Positions 6,731 through 15,079 of a DNA stretch of 22,071 nt are shown here, one piece after another (the first letter of the stretch is position 1; every line of letters starts with the position of its first letter). This DNA comes from Chloroflexota bacterium (GTDB lineage Bacteria; Chloroflexota; Dehalococcoidia; GIF9; UBA5629). The notes beneath the pieces are model-generated. The model ran no database searches. It saw nothing but the letters and a program-made list of their open reading frames with translations, and had not been told where the DNA came from. A program made the position numbers and the translations under genes. The stretch lies in NCBI GenBank assembly GCA_026389695.1, contig JAPLHI010000105.1, positions 1-22,071 on the forward strand. The letters are read 5' to 3'.

Positions 6731-7709
6731 GCTTGTCTAAGCGTTCAAAGTTATGCCGGGATTCTATCCAGCGTATGGTGCCAGAACGTCCGCGCATTTC
6801 AAGGGACTGAGTATTTGCCCCGCCACCGTAATACCGCACTCCTTTCAGTAACTCGCCACTGCTGATGCCGGTGGCCGCAAAAAAAACATCGTCGCTGCCT
6901 ATCAGATCCTCCGTTTTATATACCTTATCAACATCAACCCCGGCGGCTATAGCTCTTTCCCTTTCGTTGTTGTCAAGCGGCCAGGCCTTGCATTGAATGC
7001 CGCCCCCGATACAGCGTATTGCCGCTGCGGAGAGCACCCCTTCGGGCGTGCCTCCGATGCCCATAAGGACATCGACTTCTCTTTCGGGCAGGGCTGCTTC
7101 GATGCTTGCTTCCACATCGCCGTCGGAGATGAGTTTGATCCTGGCGCCGGCGCTTCTAATGTCCGAAAGCAATTGTTCGTGGCGCGGCTTATCCAGGACC
7201 ACTACCGTAACCTCCGATATCCTCTTTTTCTTGGCTGCGGCTATATTTTTCAAATTCTCTGCTACGGTGGCGTTAATAATGATGACGTCTATTGCTTCCG
7301 GCCCGGTGGCTATTTTATTCATATAAACGAATTCCCTGGGACAGTGCATAGTACCCCTGGCCGAAAGCGCCACCACCGAGATAGCGCCGGGCAACCCCCT
7401 GGCAACAAGATTAGTGCCGTCAACCGGGTCAACAGCAATATCAACCTTCAAATCGGAGCCGTCGCCGATATGCTCTCCGATGTATAACATGGGTGCATGG
7501 TCTTTTTCCCCTTCTCCGATCACCACGACTCCATCCATGCGGACATAGCCCAGGGTATAACGCATAGCTGTTACCGCCGCCTCATCTACCAGATTTTTAT
7601 CGCCCCTGCCCAGGTAACGGGCGGCGCTCATTGCTGCAGCTTCAGTGACACGCACCAGTTCCATGGCAATATTGCGTTCGATCGGCCTGTCAAAATGCTC
7701 AGCTTTCAT
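6708..7709 (-). CDS. glpX: Class II fructose-1,6-bisphosphatase
   Basis: Hydrolyses fructose-1,6-bisphosphate to fructose-6-phosphate in gluconeogenesis. The 333-residue product opens with RPIERNIAMELVRVTEAAA and GRGDKN and carries the metal-binding IGEGEKD, the lithium-sensitive phosphatase motif VDPVDGTNL, GIGGTPEG and KTEDLIGSDDVFF, all diagnostic of GlpX. ATG 7709 was chosen over a TTG at 7748 because homology starts just after it and the TTG lies inside the predicted -10 box. The TAG stop at 6708 is convergent with the STAS stub. It lies near the RuBisCO-like gene but on the opposite strand with its own promoter, so I see no sign of a shared carbon-fixation cluster. tRNA-Pro is upstream on the same strand. 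Confidence 0.93.
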   Translation of the reverse strand: MKAEHFDRPIERNIAMELVRVTEAAAMSAARYLGRGDKNLVDEAAVTAMRYTLGYVRMDGVVVIGEGEKDHAPMLYIGEHIGDGSDLKVDIAVDPVDGTNLVARGLPGAISVVALSARGTMHCPREFVYMNKIATGPEAIDVIIINATVAENLKNIAAAKKKRISEVTVVVLDKPRHEQLLSDIRSAGARIKLISDGDVEASIEAALPEREVDVLMGIGGTPEGVLSAAAIRCIGGGIQCKAWPLDNNERERAIAAGVDVDKVYKTEDLIGSDDVFFAATGISSGELLKGVRYYGGGANTQSLEMRGRSGTIRWIESRHNFERLDKLSFFELH

Positions 7710-7747
7710 ATTACTGTCCGGATGCAAAAAAACGGATTGGATAATCA

Positions 7748-7777
7748 ATATTACCGCTATGTTGATTCAAATGTCAC
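7748..7777 (-). promoter_or_regulatory. Putative glpX promoter
   Basis: On the minus strand GTGACA (7772-7777; one mismatch to the -35 consensus), an 18-base spacer, then TAATAT (7748-7753). Transcription would start near 7741, giving a leader of roughly 32 bases to ATG 7709. Confidence 0.35.
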
Positions 7778-7804
7778 GCGGCCAGGTGATATGTTTTCTA
7801 TGAC

Positions 7805-7881
7805 TGGTCGGGGTGGTCGGATTTGAACCGACGACCACCTGAACCCCATTCAGGTGCGCTACCAGGCTGCGCTACACCCCG
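7805..7881 (-). tRNA. tRNA-Pro (anticodon GGG)
   Basis: The 77-base minus-strand sequence folds as a full cloverleaf. The acceptor stem is CGGGGTG paired with CACCCCG, then discriminator A and an encoded CCA (7805-7807). The anticodon stem is CCTGA/TCAGG around ATGGGGT, giving anticodon GGG, and the T-arm contains GGTTCAAATCC. It decodes proline CCC and CCU. Downstream on the same strand is glpX; divergent is the broken isomerase gene. Confidence 0.95.
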
Positions 7882-7913
7882 TGTCTGTGGAACGAAAATA
7901 TGTTATCATAAAT

Positions 7914-7941
7914 AGGCAATTGCGGGCAATGTAAATTGCCT
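7914..7941. repeat. Inverted repeat between tRNA-Pro and the isomerase gene
   Basis: AGGCAATT (7914-7921) and AATTGCCT (7934-7941) form perfect eight-base arms around a 12-base spacer, followed on the plus strand by an AT-rich run ending at the ribosome site of the next gene. No gene upstream on either strand needs a terminator here, so it is more likely part of the divergent promoter region (operator or attenuating hairpin). Confidence 0.45.
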
Positions 7942-7973
7942 CAATTTTATTTTATTTTAAAGAGGTTTTTGAA

Positions 7974-9084
7974 TTGGCTGGAAAACACCGTAAAGAGAAG
8001 ATTGTCAGAGCTCCCACCAAGCATCAACTTTCTAAGTGGGAGAGGCAGCGAAAAATATCGCGTATCATAATTATTTGCAGCGCTGTTTTTATTGTTATGC
8101 TATTTGGATTGATTGCCGTTGGTTATTACAGTGAACAAATGGTGCCATACCAGAAGACCGCGATAAAAGTTAATGATACCAGTTTTGATATGATTTATTA
8201 CATCAAAGCGCTGGATGCTTACACTAAAGGTCAAGATGCAAATATAGTGAAGTCATTTACCGATATTGTCGCAACAGCCATACAACAGGGTGAGTTGATC
8301 AGGGAAAAAGCGGCAGATCTGGGAATATCCGCAAGCGACAGTGAGGTAGCCAGCGGGTTAGAGCAATTACAAATGGAAAATAATTTTGTTACGAGAGATA
8401 TGGTAGAAGCGATGTTACTTTCGCAGAAGATCGCGGATGATTACTGTCTGCCAAAACAGCCAACCACTGCGGATGCTGTGGAGGTGCAGGCAATGTTACT
8501 GGAAAATAAAACGATGGCTGCTGGATATTATATTTACTATGAAACCCAAAGAGATAAGCGACCCCATTTTCGACTCGAATTTTGAAAAGCCATTCGGCTA
8601 CTGGGTAATTAAAGTAATCGAAACGGACGAAAACAAGGGTATCCATGCAGAGGGTATTCTATGTGCCGCTAATGACCAGGCTGAGGATGTAAGAGCCAGG
8701 CTGGTGAAAGGCGAAAGTTTCGCAGATCTGGCAAAACAATATTCACAGCATAGCAGCAAGGATAATGGAGGAGACCTCGGCTGGAGACTACCAGGCGCAG
8801 AAAAAGGCATGCTTGATAGGATGATTGCCTCATTGCAGCCAAATACTATCAGTGATGTATTGAGGGACGACAGTGTTAAAACCAAAGGCGGTTACTGGAT
8901 CGTGCAGGTACTCGACAGCCAACATGACCGCCCGTTAGATAAAGCAATACGGGAACAACTTGCCGATAAATGTTTGAGTGCGTGGCTGAACGATCAAGCT
9001 AAGGATGCTAAAATAGAAAACCTGCTGGATAAACAGCAGAAGGATTGGGCGGCCGACCGTGTAATAAAAAACAGGGGTAAGTAG
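7974..9084 (+). pseudogene. Membrane-anchored SurA/parvulin-type peptidyl-prolyl isomerase, frameshifted with internal deletion
   Basis: The first frame (7974-8585) gives a basic cytoplasmic N-terminus, one membrane segment (about residues 31-51) and a SurA-N-like helical region, then enters a parvulin-like start (VQAMLLENKTMAA) and drifts into unrelated residues before TGA at 8583. A second frame, shifted by one, takes over from about 8530 with MKPKEISDPIFD and FGYWVIKVIE, the usual end of a parvulin repeat, followed by a complete second repeat (AEGILCAANDQAEDVRARL, FADLAKQYSQH, GGDLGWRLPG, KGGYWIVQVLDS) to TAG 9082. Most of the first parvulin repeat, with its GGDLGW core, is absent. The break at about 8520-8535 is therefore a deletion that also shifts frame. 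Start TTG 7974 has AAAGAGGT eight bases upstream. The intact protein would assist folding of exported proteins outside the membrane. Homoserine dehydrogenase starts 13 bases later. Confidence 0.75.
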
Positions 9085-9097
9085 AGGTAAGTAAGGT

Positions 9098-10405
9098 TTG
9101 ATTAAGAAAAGACCGATCAATATAGGCCTGATGGGCATTGGTACCATCGGCGGTGGAGTCGCCAGGGTAATAATGAGCAAGAAAAAGACGCTGGCACGCC
9201 AGGCGGGCAGCCCGCTTGTGCTCAAAGCTGTACTTGAAAAAGACTTATCCCGGCATGGCACGCTGGGCATTGATAAGGAAATATTTGTCACCGATTTTCA
9301 TAAATTCATTCGCAGTGATGATATTGATATTGTAATCGAGCTTATAGGTGGTGAGTACCCTGCATATGATTATATTAAAGAAGCGCTTATAAATGGCAAA
9401 CACGTTGTTACTGCGAACAAAGAGGTAATGGCCAAACACGGGGCAGAATTGCTTACTATTGCCCATGAACATCATACTGGATTGAGGTTTGAAGCCAGCG
9501 TCGGTGGTGGTATCCCGCTGATTTCACCCTTTCAGCGCGATCTCGTGGCCAATGATATTCAAGCTATATATGCCATATTGAACGGAACGACCAATTACAT
9601 CCTCACCAGAATGGCGCATGATAATCTGGATTTTAATGTAGCCTTGAAGCAGGCGCAAAAGCTGGGATATGCCGAGGCCAATCCAGCTAATGATATCAGC
9701 GGGCTCGATGCCGCTTACAAACTGGGTATTTTAACTTCCCTGGCTTTTGATATGGCTGCCAATTTTAATCAGATTTATTTCGAGGGAATATCGCGTCTAA
9801 AACCTCGCGATTTCCGTTATGCCAGTGAACTGGGCTATGCAATTAAATTGCTGGCAATTGCCAAGAGATCGCTTAACCGTGTGGAAGCCAGGGTTCATCC
9901 TGTGCTGATCCCTGCTGAATCACTGCTGGCAAAGGTAGATGGAGTTTACAATGCCATTTGCGTTAGCGGTGATCTGATTGGCAATGTGCTATTCTACGGG
10001 CAGGGAGCGGGTCCGTCGGCAACGTCAAGCGCGATCATTGCAGATGTGATCAATATTGCTTTGAACATTAACACAAAGAGGGATAATGCACCCAGGTTTA
10101 TACCGGTAAATACCTCGGGTATCAAGCCCATGTCGGATATTGAAACACGATATTATTTCAGGATGAATGTACTTGACCATGCCGGGGTGCTGGCACAGAT
10201 CTCCACTGTTATGGGTAACCAGTCCATCAGCATATCGTCTGTTATTCAAAAAGAGACTGATCCATCAAATAAGACCGCCGAAATTGTGATTATGACGCAT
10301 CCTGCAAAGGAAAGCGCTGTACAGGAGGCTATGGAAGTTCTTAATAAGCTTACTGTGGTTAAGGAAATCAGTAACTTTATAAGGGTTGAGGCTTTTCAGT
10401 TATGA
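9098..10405 (+). CDS. hom: Homoserine dehydrogenase with C-terminal ACT domain
   Basis: Reduces aspartate semialdehyde to homoserine with NAD(P)H, the branch point towards threonine and methionine. The 435-residue protein has the nucleotide loop GLMGIGTIGGGVA (10-22), ELIGG (81-85), the conserved TANKEVMAKHG with Lys108, ASVGGGIPLI, LNGTTNYIL and the catalytic block ANPANDISGLDAAYK. The last roughly 85 residues (YYFRMNVLDHAGVLAQIS onward) form an ACT domain, usually the threonine feedback site. The start is TTG 9098 behind a GAGGTAAG-like ribosome site. Its TGA stop overlaps the ATG of threonine synthase, so the two are translationally coupled. Confidence 0.95.
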   Translation: MIKKRPINIGLMGIGTIGGGVARVIMSKKKTLARQAGSPLVLKAVLEKDLSRHGTLGIDKEIFVTDFHKFIRSDDIDIVIELIGGEYPAYDYIKEALINGKHVVTANKEVMAKHGAELLTIAHEHHTGLRFEASVGGGIPLISPFQRDLVANDIQAIYAILNGTTNYILTRMAHDNLDFNVALKQAQKLGYAEANPANDISGLDAAYKLGILTSLAFDMAANFNQIYFEGISRLKPRDFRYASELGYAIKLLAIAKRSLNRVEARVHPVLIPAESLLAKVDGVYNAICVSGDLIGNVLFYGQGAGPSATSSAIIADVINIALNINTKRDNAPRFIPVNTSGIKPMSDIETRYYFRMNVLDHAGVLAQISTVMGNQSISISSVIQKETDPSNKTAEIVIMTHPAKESAVQEAMEVLNKLTVVKEISNFIRVEAFQL

Positions 10406-11454
10406 TTAAAGGAGTATTACAGCGTCATAAGGAATATCTTCCCATCACTTCAAACACGCCAATGATTTCACTGGGAGAGGGTGATACACCGCTGGTGAAA
10501 TCGGTAAATCTGGCTAAAGAGCTGGGTGTAGGAGAATTGTACTTCAAGCTGGAGGGATGCAATCCCACAGGTTCATTTAAGGATAGGGGAATGGTGGTAG
10601 CTATAGCAAAAGCGTTGGAAGAGGGCAGTAAAAAGGCTATCTGTGCCTCAACCGGCAACACCAGCGCCTCGGCTGCTGCCTACGGAGCCCGTTTTGGCCT
10701 CAAGGTTATTATTCTTGTACCCAAGGGTAAAATCGCTGTTGGGAAGATGGCCCAGGCGATCGCCTACGGGGCTGAGATCATTGCGATCGAGGGGAATTTC
10801 GATCAAGCCCTTAAGGTAACTCGAATTCTGGCGGAAAAATATCCCATAACCCTGGTTAATTCCTTAAACCCCTTCCGCATCGAGGGGCAAAAAACCTCGT
10901 CCTTCGAAATTATCGATGATCTTGGATATGTACCGGATTACCTCTTTATACCAGTTGGCAACGCAGGTAACATTACTGCCTATTGGAAAGGTTTCAAAGA
11001 ATGGAAAGGCATTGGAAAGGTAGATAAGGCTCCGGTGATGATGGGTTTCCAGGCAGAAGGTGCTGCCCCCATCGTGAAGAATATGATTGTGGAAAGTCCA
11101 CAGACCATTGCTACAGCTATACGTATTGGCAATCCGGCGAGCTGGAAAAGCGCTGTGGCGGCCAGAGATGAATCGGGCGGTATTATAGATAGTGTTACCG
11201 ATGATGAGATACTGGGGGCTTATAAACTGATGGCGGGCAAGGAAGGCGTATTCGGAGAGCCTGCTTCAGCGGCACCACTGGCTGGTTTGATTAAGCTGAT
11301 AAAACAGGGTAAAAATTTCAAAGGAAATAAAATCGTCTGTATTATAACCGGGAATGGACTGAAGGATCCGGATATCCCCACCAGGTATGTTGAGCCCTTC
11401 CCGGAGTTGCCTGCCGACCTGGCAGTTATTGAAAGGCATCTCGGTTTGAAATAG
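10402..11454 (+). CDS. thrC: Threonine synthase
   Basis: PLP enzyme converting O-phosphohomoserine to threonine. The 350-residue length fits the short, bacterial-archaeal ThrC class. The PLP lysine is Lys60 in GCNPTGSFKDRGM; ASTGNTSASAAAYGA binds the substrate, PVGNAGNITAYW forms the phosphate loop, and IITGNGLKD lies near the end. ATG 10402 overlaps the stop of hom (ATGA). Homoserine kinase, the step in between, is not in the window. A flavin-reductase-like gene follows 23 bases after the stop. Confidence 0.95.
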   Translation: MIKGVLQRHKEYLPITSNTPMISLGEGDTPLVKSVNLAKELGVGELYFKLEGCNPTGSFKDRGMVVAIAKALEEGSKKAICASTGNTSASAAAYGARFGLKVIILVPKGKIAVGKMAQAIAYGAEIIAIEGNFDQALKVTRILAEKYPITLVNSLNPFRIEGQKTSSFEIIDDLGYVPDYLFIPVGNAGNITAYWKGFKEWKGIGKVDKAPVMMGFQAEGAAPIVKNMIVESPQTIATAIRIGNPASWKSAVAARDESGGIIDSVTDDEILGAYKLMAGKEGVFGEPASAAPLAGLIKLIKQGKNFKGNKIVCIITGNGLKDPDIPTRYVEPFPELPADLAVIERHLGLK

Positions 11455-11477
11455 CCTTTCATATCAGGAGGGTTGTT

Positions 11478-12056
11478 ATGCTGAAGGTTGTTGCGGAGCA
11501 TCCAGGCGCGTTCTATCAACATTATCCCAGGGTGGCTGCTATTGTTACGGTCAACAGCAGCGGCAGAAAAAATGCCATGGCTGTGGCCTGGCATAGTTCA
11601 GTTTCATTCAAACCCCCACTTTACGGAATCTCGATAGCGCCTAAAAGATACACTTACCAGTTGATCTCCGAAAGTAAGCAGTTTGGTGTTAATTTTGTAC
11701 CTTATGAGAGAGCGGAAACAATTGCTGCCGTAGGCGGGAGCAACGGCGGTGTTATTAATAAATTTTCCGAGTTTAATATAGCGGAGGACAAACCGGTAAA
11801 GACAGAAGTCCCTATTCTCAAAGATGCTTATACTGCTTATGAATGCAAGGTCATAGAGAATAAAGTCTACGGTGATCATGCCTGGATTATCGGTGAAATA
11901 GTAGCTGTACATATGGCAGAAAATGTTTTCCAGGAAAACGGCATGCTTGATCTCAGCCTTATAAGGCCGGCCCTTTACATTGGTGGTGAAACTTATTGTT
12001 CTACAGATAAAAGTACCGTGAAATTCCTTGACCGTGAAAAATACGGTAAAAAGTAA
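11478..12056 (+). CDS. Flavin reductase-like (FMN-binding split-barrel) protein
   Basis: A 192-residue protein of the flavin reductase-like domain family, which binds FMN in a split barrel. Seen are YPRVAAIVTVNSSGRKNAMA near the N-terminus, VAWHSSVSFKPPLYGISIAP, the mid-region YQLISESKQFGVNFVP, and the C-terminal WIIGEIVAVH. Members reduce free flavin for a partner oxygenase or act as small flavoproteins in anaerobes; no partner is visible here. CAGGAGGGTT sits just upstream of ATG 11478. It is followed closely by folE and probably shares the hom-thrC transcript. The specific role is unknown. Confidence 0.85.
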   Translation: MLKVVAEHPGAFYQHYPRVAAIVTVNSSGRKNAMAVAWHSSVSFKPPLYGISIAPKRYTYQLISESKQFGVNFVPYERAETIAAVGGSNGGVINKFSEFNIAEDKPVKTEVPILKDAYTAYECKVIENKVYGDHAWIIGEIVAVHMAENVFQENGMLDLSLIRPALYIGGETYCSTDKSTVKFLDREKYGKK

Positions 12057-12078
12057 TATTTTAATAAGTGATTACATA

Positions 12079-12645
12079 ATGTTAGACGAAGAAAGAATAA
12101 AGGCTGCGGTAACGGCGATTATCGAAGCGATAGGGGACGATCCCAAACGCGAGGGATTAGTAGACACGCCACAACGTTTAGCTGAAATGTATGCCGAATT
12201 GTTCTCCGGTATACATATGGATGCAACTGAGATATTAGCTACCGGTTTCTCAGCCGACCATCATGAGATGGTCATCGTCAGGGACATTCCCTTTTATTCA
12301 ATGTGTGAACACCATCTTTTGCCCTTTTACGGGGTGGTGCATATCGGGTATATACCTAACGCGGCTGGTTGGGTGGTAGGAGTGAGTAAGCTGGCCAGGG
12401 TAGTAGAGATTTATTCCAGGCGACTACAGCTACAGGAAAGGATGACAAAGCAGATAGCGGATGTAATCATGCAATCACTCAAACCGGATGGGGTTGCAGT
12501 GGTTATCCAGGCAGAGCACCTCTGTATGACAATGCGGGGAATTAAGAAGCCTGGAAGCAATGTAATTACTTCTGCAATGAGAGGGATATTTGAGAAGCGT
12601 TCGGTGACACGTGCAGAATTTCTTTCACTGGTTCAGGGAAAATAA
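12079..12645 (+). CDS. folE: GTP cyclohydrolase I
   Basis: Converts GTP to 7,8-dihydroneopterin triphosphate, the first step of folate synthesis. The 188-residue product has the zinc ligands Cys76 and His79 in SMCEHHLLPF and Cys149 in AEHLCMTMRG, plus GLVDTPQRLAEMY near the N-terminus and VVGVSKLARVVE. ATG 12079 is chosen because homology begins there; an in-frame TTG at 12028 lies within the preceding gene, and its extension matches nothing. The ribosome site is weak, so it may depend on coupling to the flavin reductase gene 22 bases upstream. Its stop lies six bases from the stop of the convergent ABC gene. Confidence 0.95.
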   Translation: MLDEERIKAAVTAIIEAIGDDPKREGLVDTPQRLAEMYAELFSGIHMDATEILATGFSADHHEMVIVRDIPFYSMCEHHLLPFYGVVHIGYIPNAAGWVVGVSKLARVVEIYSRRLQLQERMTKQIADVIMQSLKPDGVAVVIQAEHLCMTMRGIKKPGSNVITSAMRGIFEKRSVTRAEFLSLVQGK

Positions 12646-12651
12646 GCCTGC

Positions 12652-13320
12652 TTATCTGGTTTTTTCCTGGACTATATTGCCGTCACGTAGATAAATAGTA
12701 CGTTTCGTATAGCCGGCTATATCTTCTTCATGTGTGACGATTACAATGGTGATTCCTTTTTGATTGAGCTCCTGTAGAAATGACATGATGCTTTGACTGG
12801 TCATTGAATCAAGATTTCCCGTTGGCTCATCGGCAAGTATCAGCGCCGGGTTGTTAACGAGAGCACGGGCTATGGCAACTCTTTGCTGTTCTCCGCCTGA
12901 CATTTCGCTCGGTCTGTGACCCGCGCGTTGTGTTATCCCTACCGCCTCAAGTGCTTTCATGGCTTGCATGCGCCTGTTTTTGGTCACTATGTAGATCAAA
13001 GGCAACTCTACATTCATAACCGCATTAAGCCTCGGCAGCAGGTTGAATGATTGAAATACAAAGCCGATCTTTTTATTTCGTATATCTGCAAGCTGATCTT
13101 CGCTCATACCGCTTACATCAATACCGTCCAGTTCGTATTTACCTGAACTTGGCCTGTCAAGACACCCCAATATATTCATCAGGGTGGATTTACCGGAACC
13201 TGAAGGCCCCATTATAGAAACCATTTCGCCCGCTTCGATACTTAAATTGATACAGTCAAGTGCCTTTACCTTCACATCGCCGAGTTCGTATATTTTTACC
13301 ATATCTACCAAGCGAATCAT
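12652..13320 (-). CDS. ABC transporter ATP-binding protein, MacB/LolD type
   Basis: A 222-residue ATPase with Walker A GPSGSGKST (38-46), Q-loop Gln90 in FVFQSFNLLP, signature MSGGEQQRVAIARAL (from 140), Walker B ALILADEP (159-166) and switch His197. The lengths and the LPRLNAVMNVELPL segment are typical of the MacB/LolD/FtsE-like branch that drives lipoprotein or antibiotic export as a mechanotransmission ATPase. It follows the adaptor lipoprotein gene by 30 bases with GGGAGG as ribosome site. The expected permease is not next to it: the next gene downstream is convergent folE. The ATPase may work with a permease encoded elsewhere. Confidence 0.92.
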   Translation of the reverse strand: MIRLVDMVKIYELGDVKVKALDCINLSIEAGEMVSIMGPSGSGKSTLMNILGCLDRPSSGKYELDGIDVSGMSEDQLADIRNKKIGFVFQSFNLLPRLNAVMNVELPLIYIVTKNRRMQAMKALEAVGITQRAGHRPSEMSGGEQQRVAIARALVNNPALILADEPTGNLDSMTSQSIMSFLQELNQKGITIVIVTHEEDIAGYTKRTIYLRDGNIVQEKTR

Positions 13321-13350
13321 TCCAGCCTCCCATCAATGTAGTGGTTTGCT

Positions 13351-14961
13351 TTATTTAACTACTTCTATGAGTACTTTTTCGCCTTCTTTAACCCCTGAAA
13401 CGATCTCGGTTGAGCGCTTATTCTGTAATCCGGTTGTGACAGGCCTTTTTTCGATGCTGGCTTTTGCAGGATCGATAATTACTTCCACCCAGTAATCCCC
13501 TGTCAATCCTTTAACAGCGCGATTGGGCACCATCAGCACGTTTTCACGTTTGCCGACTAAAATATCAGCTGTGGCGGTAAGTCCGCCTCTGAGTTCGACA
13601 TTTTCAACCGGGTCGAGGTAGATTTCAACGGGGAAGTTGACAACACCACTCTGAAGCGTGCCAAATGGGGAAACGAAAGTCACCTTGCCGTTTAGCTTCT
13701 GTCCGGGTAGAGCGTCTACGGTAAGAATAGCCTCCTGGCCTACTTCAACTTTGGTGATATCGATTTCATCAATGATGCCCGTCATTCTAATGGTTTTGGT
13801 ATCAACCAGGTGGACGGCGGTTTTGGAGGCGTAGTCGAATTGTGAAAGTTGATCATTTATCTTAACATCGACGGCGACAACCGTACCGTCAAACGGAGCC
13901 AGGATCTCGGTTTTCAGCAGTTCCTGTTTGGCTTTATCCAGGTTTATCATCGCTGTCTCAATATTAATATTGTAAGTGCGAAGTGATTGGGGATTGAGGC
14001 CTGCTCTGTAGATGGTCTCATTCTCGTCCAGCACCATATTGGCCATCAGAAGATCATGTTCAGCCATGCGGAGCTGTTCTGAGACTTTAACGCGGTCGAA
14101 ATCGTCCTGAGTTAACATCCTCTGGAGCTCAACGATCGAATCGAGTGCCTGCCTTGAGATGGCAAGGGAAGTAGAAGTATCAGGATATGTATAAGCGCCC
14201 GGTAAACGGGAATTATTATTAACGATGCTGTGTTTTTCCTCAAGGGATGTGGAAAGCAAATCGAGGGCCTGCAGAGCTGAAGAGTAATCTCCATCTGAGA
14301 GAAGCTTTTGTACCACTGAGATTTCTGTTATTGTTCCGTCTATCAAGATCACTATCTGTTTGAACTCAGGAAAGGAATCTACTTTTTGCTGTATATCAGT
14401 ATACTGGGTTTGCAGAGTGTCCAATTTAGGATCAGCATAAACAGATCTGACAGCCTGAAGGTCATACTTAGCCAGGGAGATATTTGAAGCTGTGTCATAA
14501 TATTTTTTATCAAGCAGGAATATTTTTGCCTCGGCTATTTCAATCTGGGCTTGTTCGAAGCGCATGAGCGCAGTAGCAAGCGAATAGAACGTGGGGTATC
14601 GCGTGCCGCAGCACAACTGGAGGACGTTGTTAAGAGCCAGTTCCACGCTATACTGTGCAGCTTCAACATTGAGAAGCTGAGTGACGTCGTCAAGTTTAGC
14701 AAGCAGTGTGCCTGCTTTGACCAGTTTACCTTTATAGTTCTCGGCTGGTATATCTTTGACTGTACCTGGGGTACCGAATTTGAGTCTCACCTCGTGGGGC
14801 ATATCGAGGTTACCATCGGAGGAGACAGATAGGATAAGGTCCCCTCTAGTTACTGAAGCCATTTGGCCGGGTAAGATTTCCTTTTTTTGCTGGACACAGG
14901 AAGTTAAAACAACGGCCAATAGGGTGAATAGAGGGATAGTTATTATTAGTATTCTTTTCAT
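13351..14961 (-). CDS. HlyD/RND-type membrane-fusion adaptor lipoprotein
   Basis: Exported adaptor of 536 residues. A signal peptide with lipobox LTSC (19-22, Cys22 lipidated) anchors it outside the membrane. A lipoyl/barrel-sandwich half (VTRGDLILSVSSDGNL, GTLLAKLDDV) is followed by a long helical hairpin (about residues 95-345), the second barrel half (LAPFDGTVVAVDVKINDQL), a beta-barrel (GQEAILTVDALPGQ) and a C-terminal domain (VPNRAVKGL, VKEGEKVLIEVVK). The hairpin is unusually long for a MacA-type protein, which accounts for the extra length. It is transcribed ahead of the ABC ATPase and probably forms a complex with it. ATG 14961 lacks a clear ribosome site. The 118 bases upstream, to the carbonic-anhydrase-like gene, show no convincing promoter. 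Confidence 0.88.
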   Translation of the reverse strand: MKRILIITIPLFTLLAVVLTSCVQQKKEILPGQMASVTRGDLILSVSSDGNLDMPHEVRLKFGTPGTVKDIPAENYKGKLVKAGTLLAKLDDVTQLLNVEAAQYSVELALNNVLQLCCGTRYPTFYSLATALMRFEQAQIEIAEAKIFLLDKKYYDTASNISLAKYDLQAVRSVYADPKLDTLQTQYTDIQQKVDSFPEFKQIVILIDGTITEISVVQKLLSDGDYSSALQALDLLSTSLEEKHSIVNNNSRLPGAYTYPDTSTSLAISRQALDSIVELQRMLTQDDFDRVKVSEQLRMAEHDLLMANMVLDENETIYRAGLNPQSLRTYNINIETAMINLDKAKQELLKTEILAPFDGTVVAVDVKINDQLSQFDYASKTAVHLVDTKTIRMTGIIDEIDITKVEVGQEAILTVDALPGQKLNGKVTFVSPFGTLQSGVVNFPVEIYLDPVENVELRGGLTATADILVGKRENVLMVPNRAVKGLTGDYWVEVIIDPAKASIEKRPVTTGLQNKRSTEIVSGVKEGEKVLIEVVK

Positions 14962-15079
14962 CTAAATAAATTCTGCACAAAATAGATTGCTATGTAAAAC
15001 AGCGTAAGATTTGTGTAACATCAAACTATAACTGACCTGTTGATAAATATCTTCGGCAATAGTTAAACAGTCCACCAAT

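Noticed and set aside
6993..7487. 164-codon plus-strand ORF inside glpX
   Set aside because: Antisense to clear GlpX motifs; arises from the codon bias of the real gene.
4031..7709. Calvin-cycle carbon-fixation cluster (RuBisCO plus fructose-bisphosphatase)
   Set aside because: The RuBisCO homologue lacks residues equal to Lys177 and Arg295, no phosphoribulokinase or small subunit is present, and glpX is on the opposite strand with its own likely promoter.
7805..7881. tRNA gene as integration site of a mobile element
   Set aside because: No integrase gene, no direct repeat of the tRNA 3' end, and housekeeping genes on both sides.
9076..9097. Short tandem GGTAAGTA copies before homoserine dehydrogenase
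   Set aside because: Only two eight-base copies, one overlapping a stop and the other a ribosome site; too short to be a meaningful repeat.
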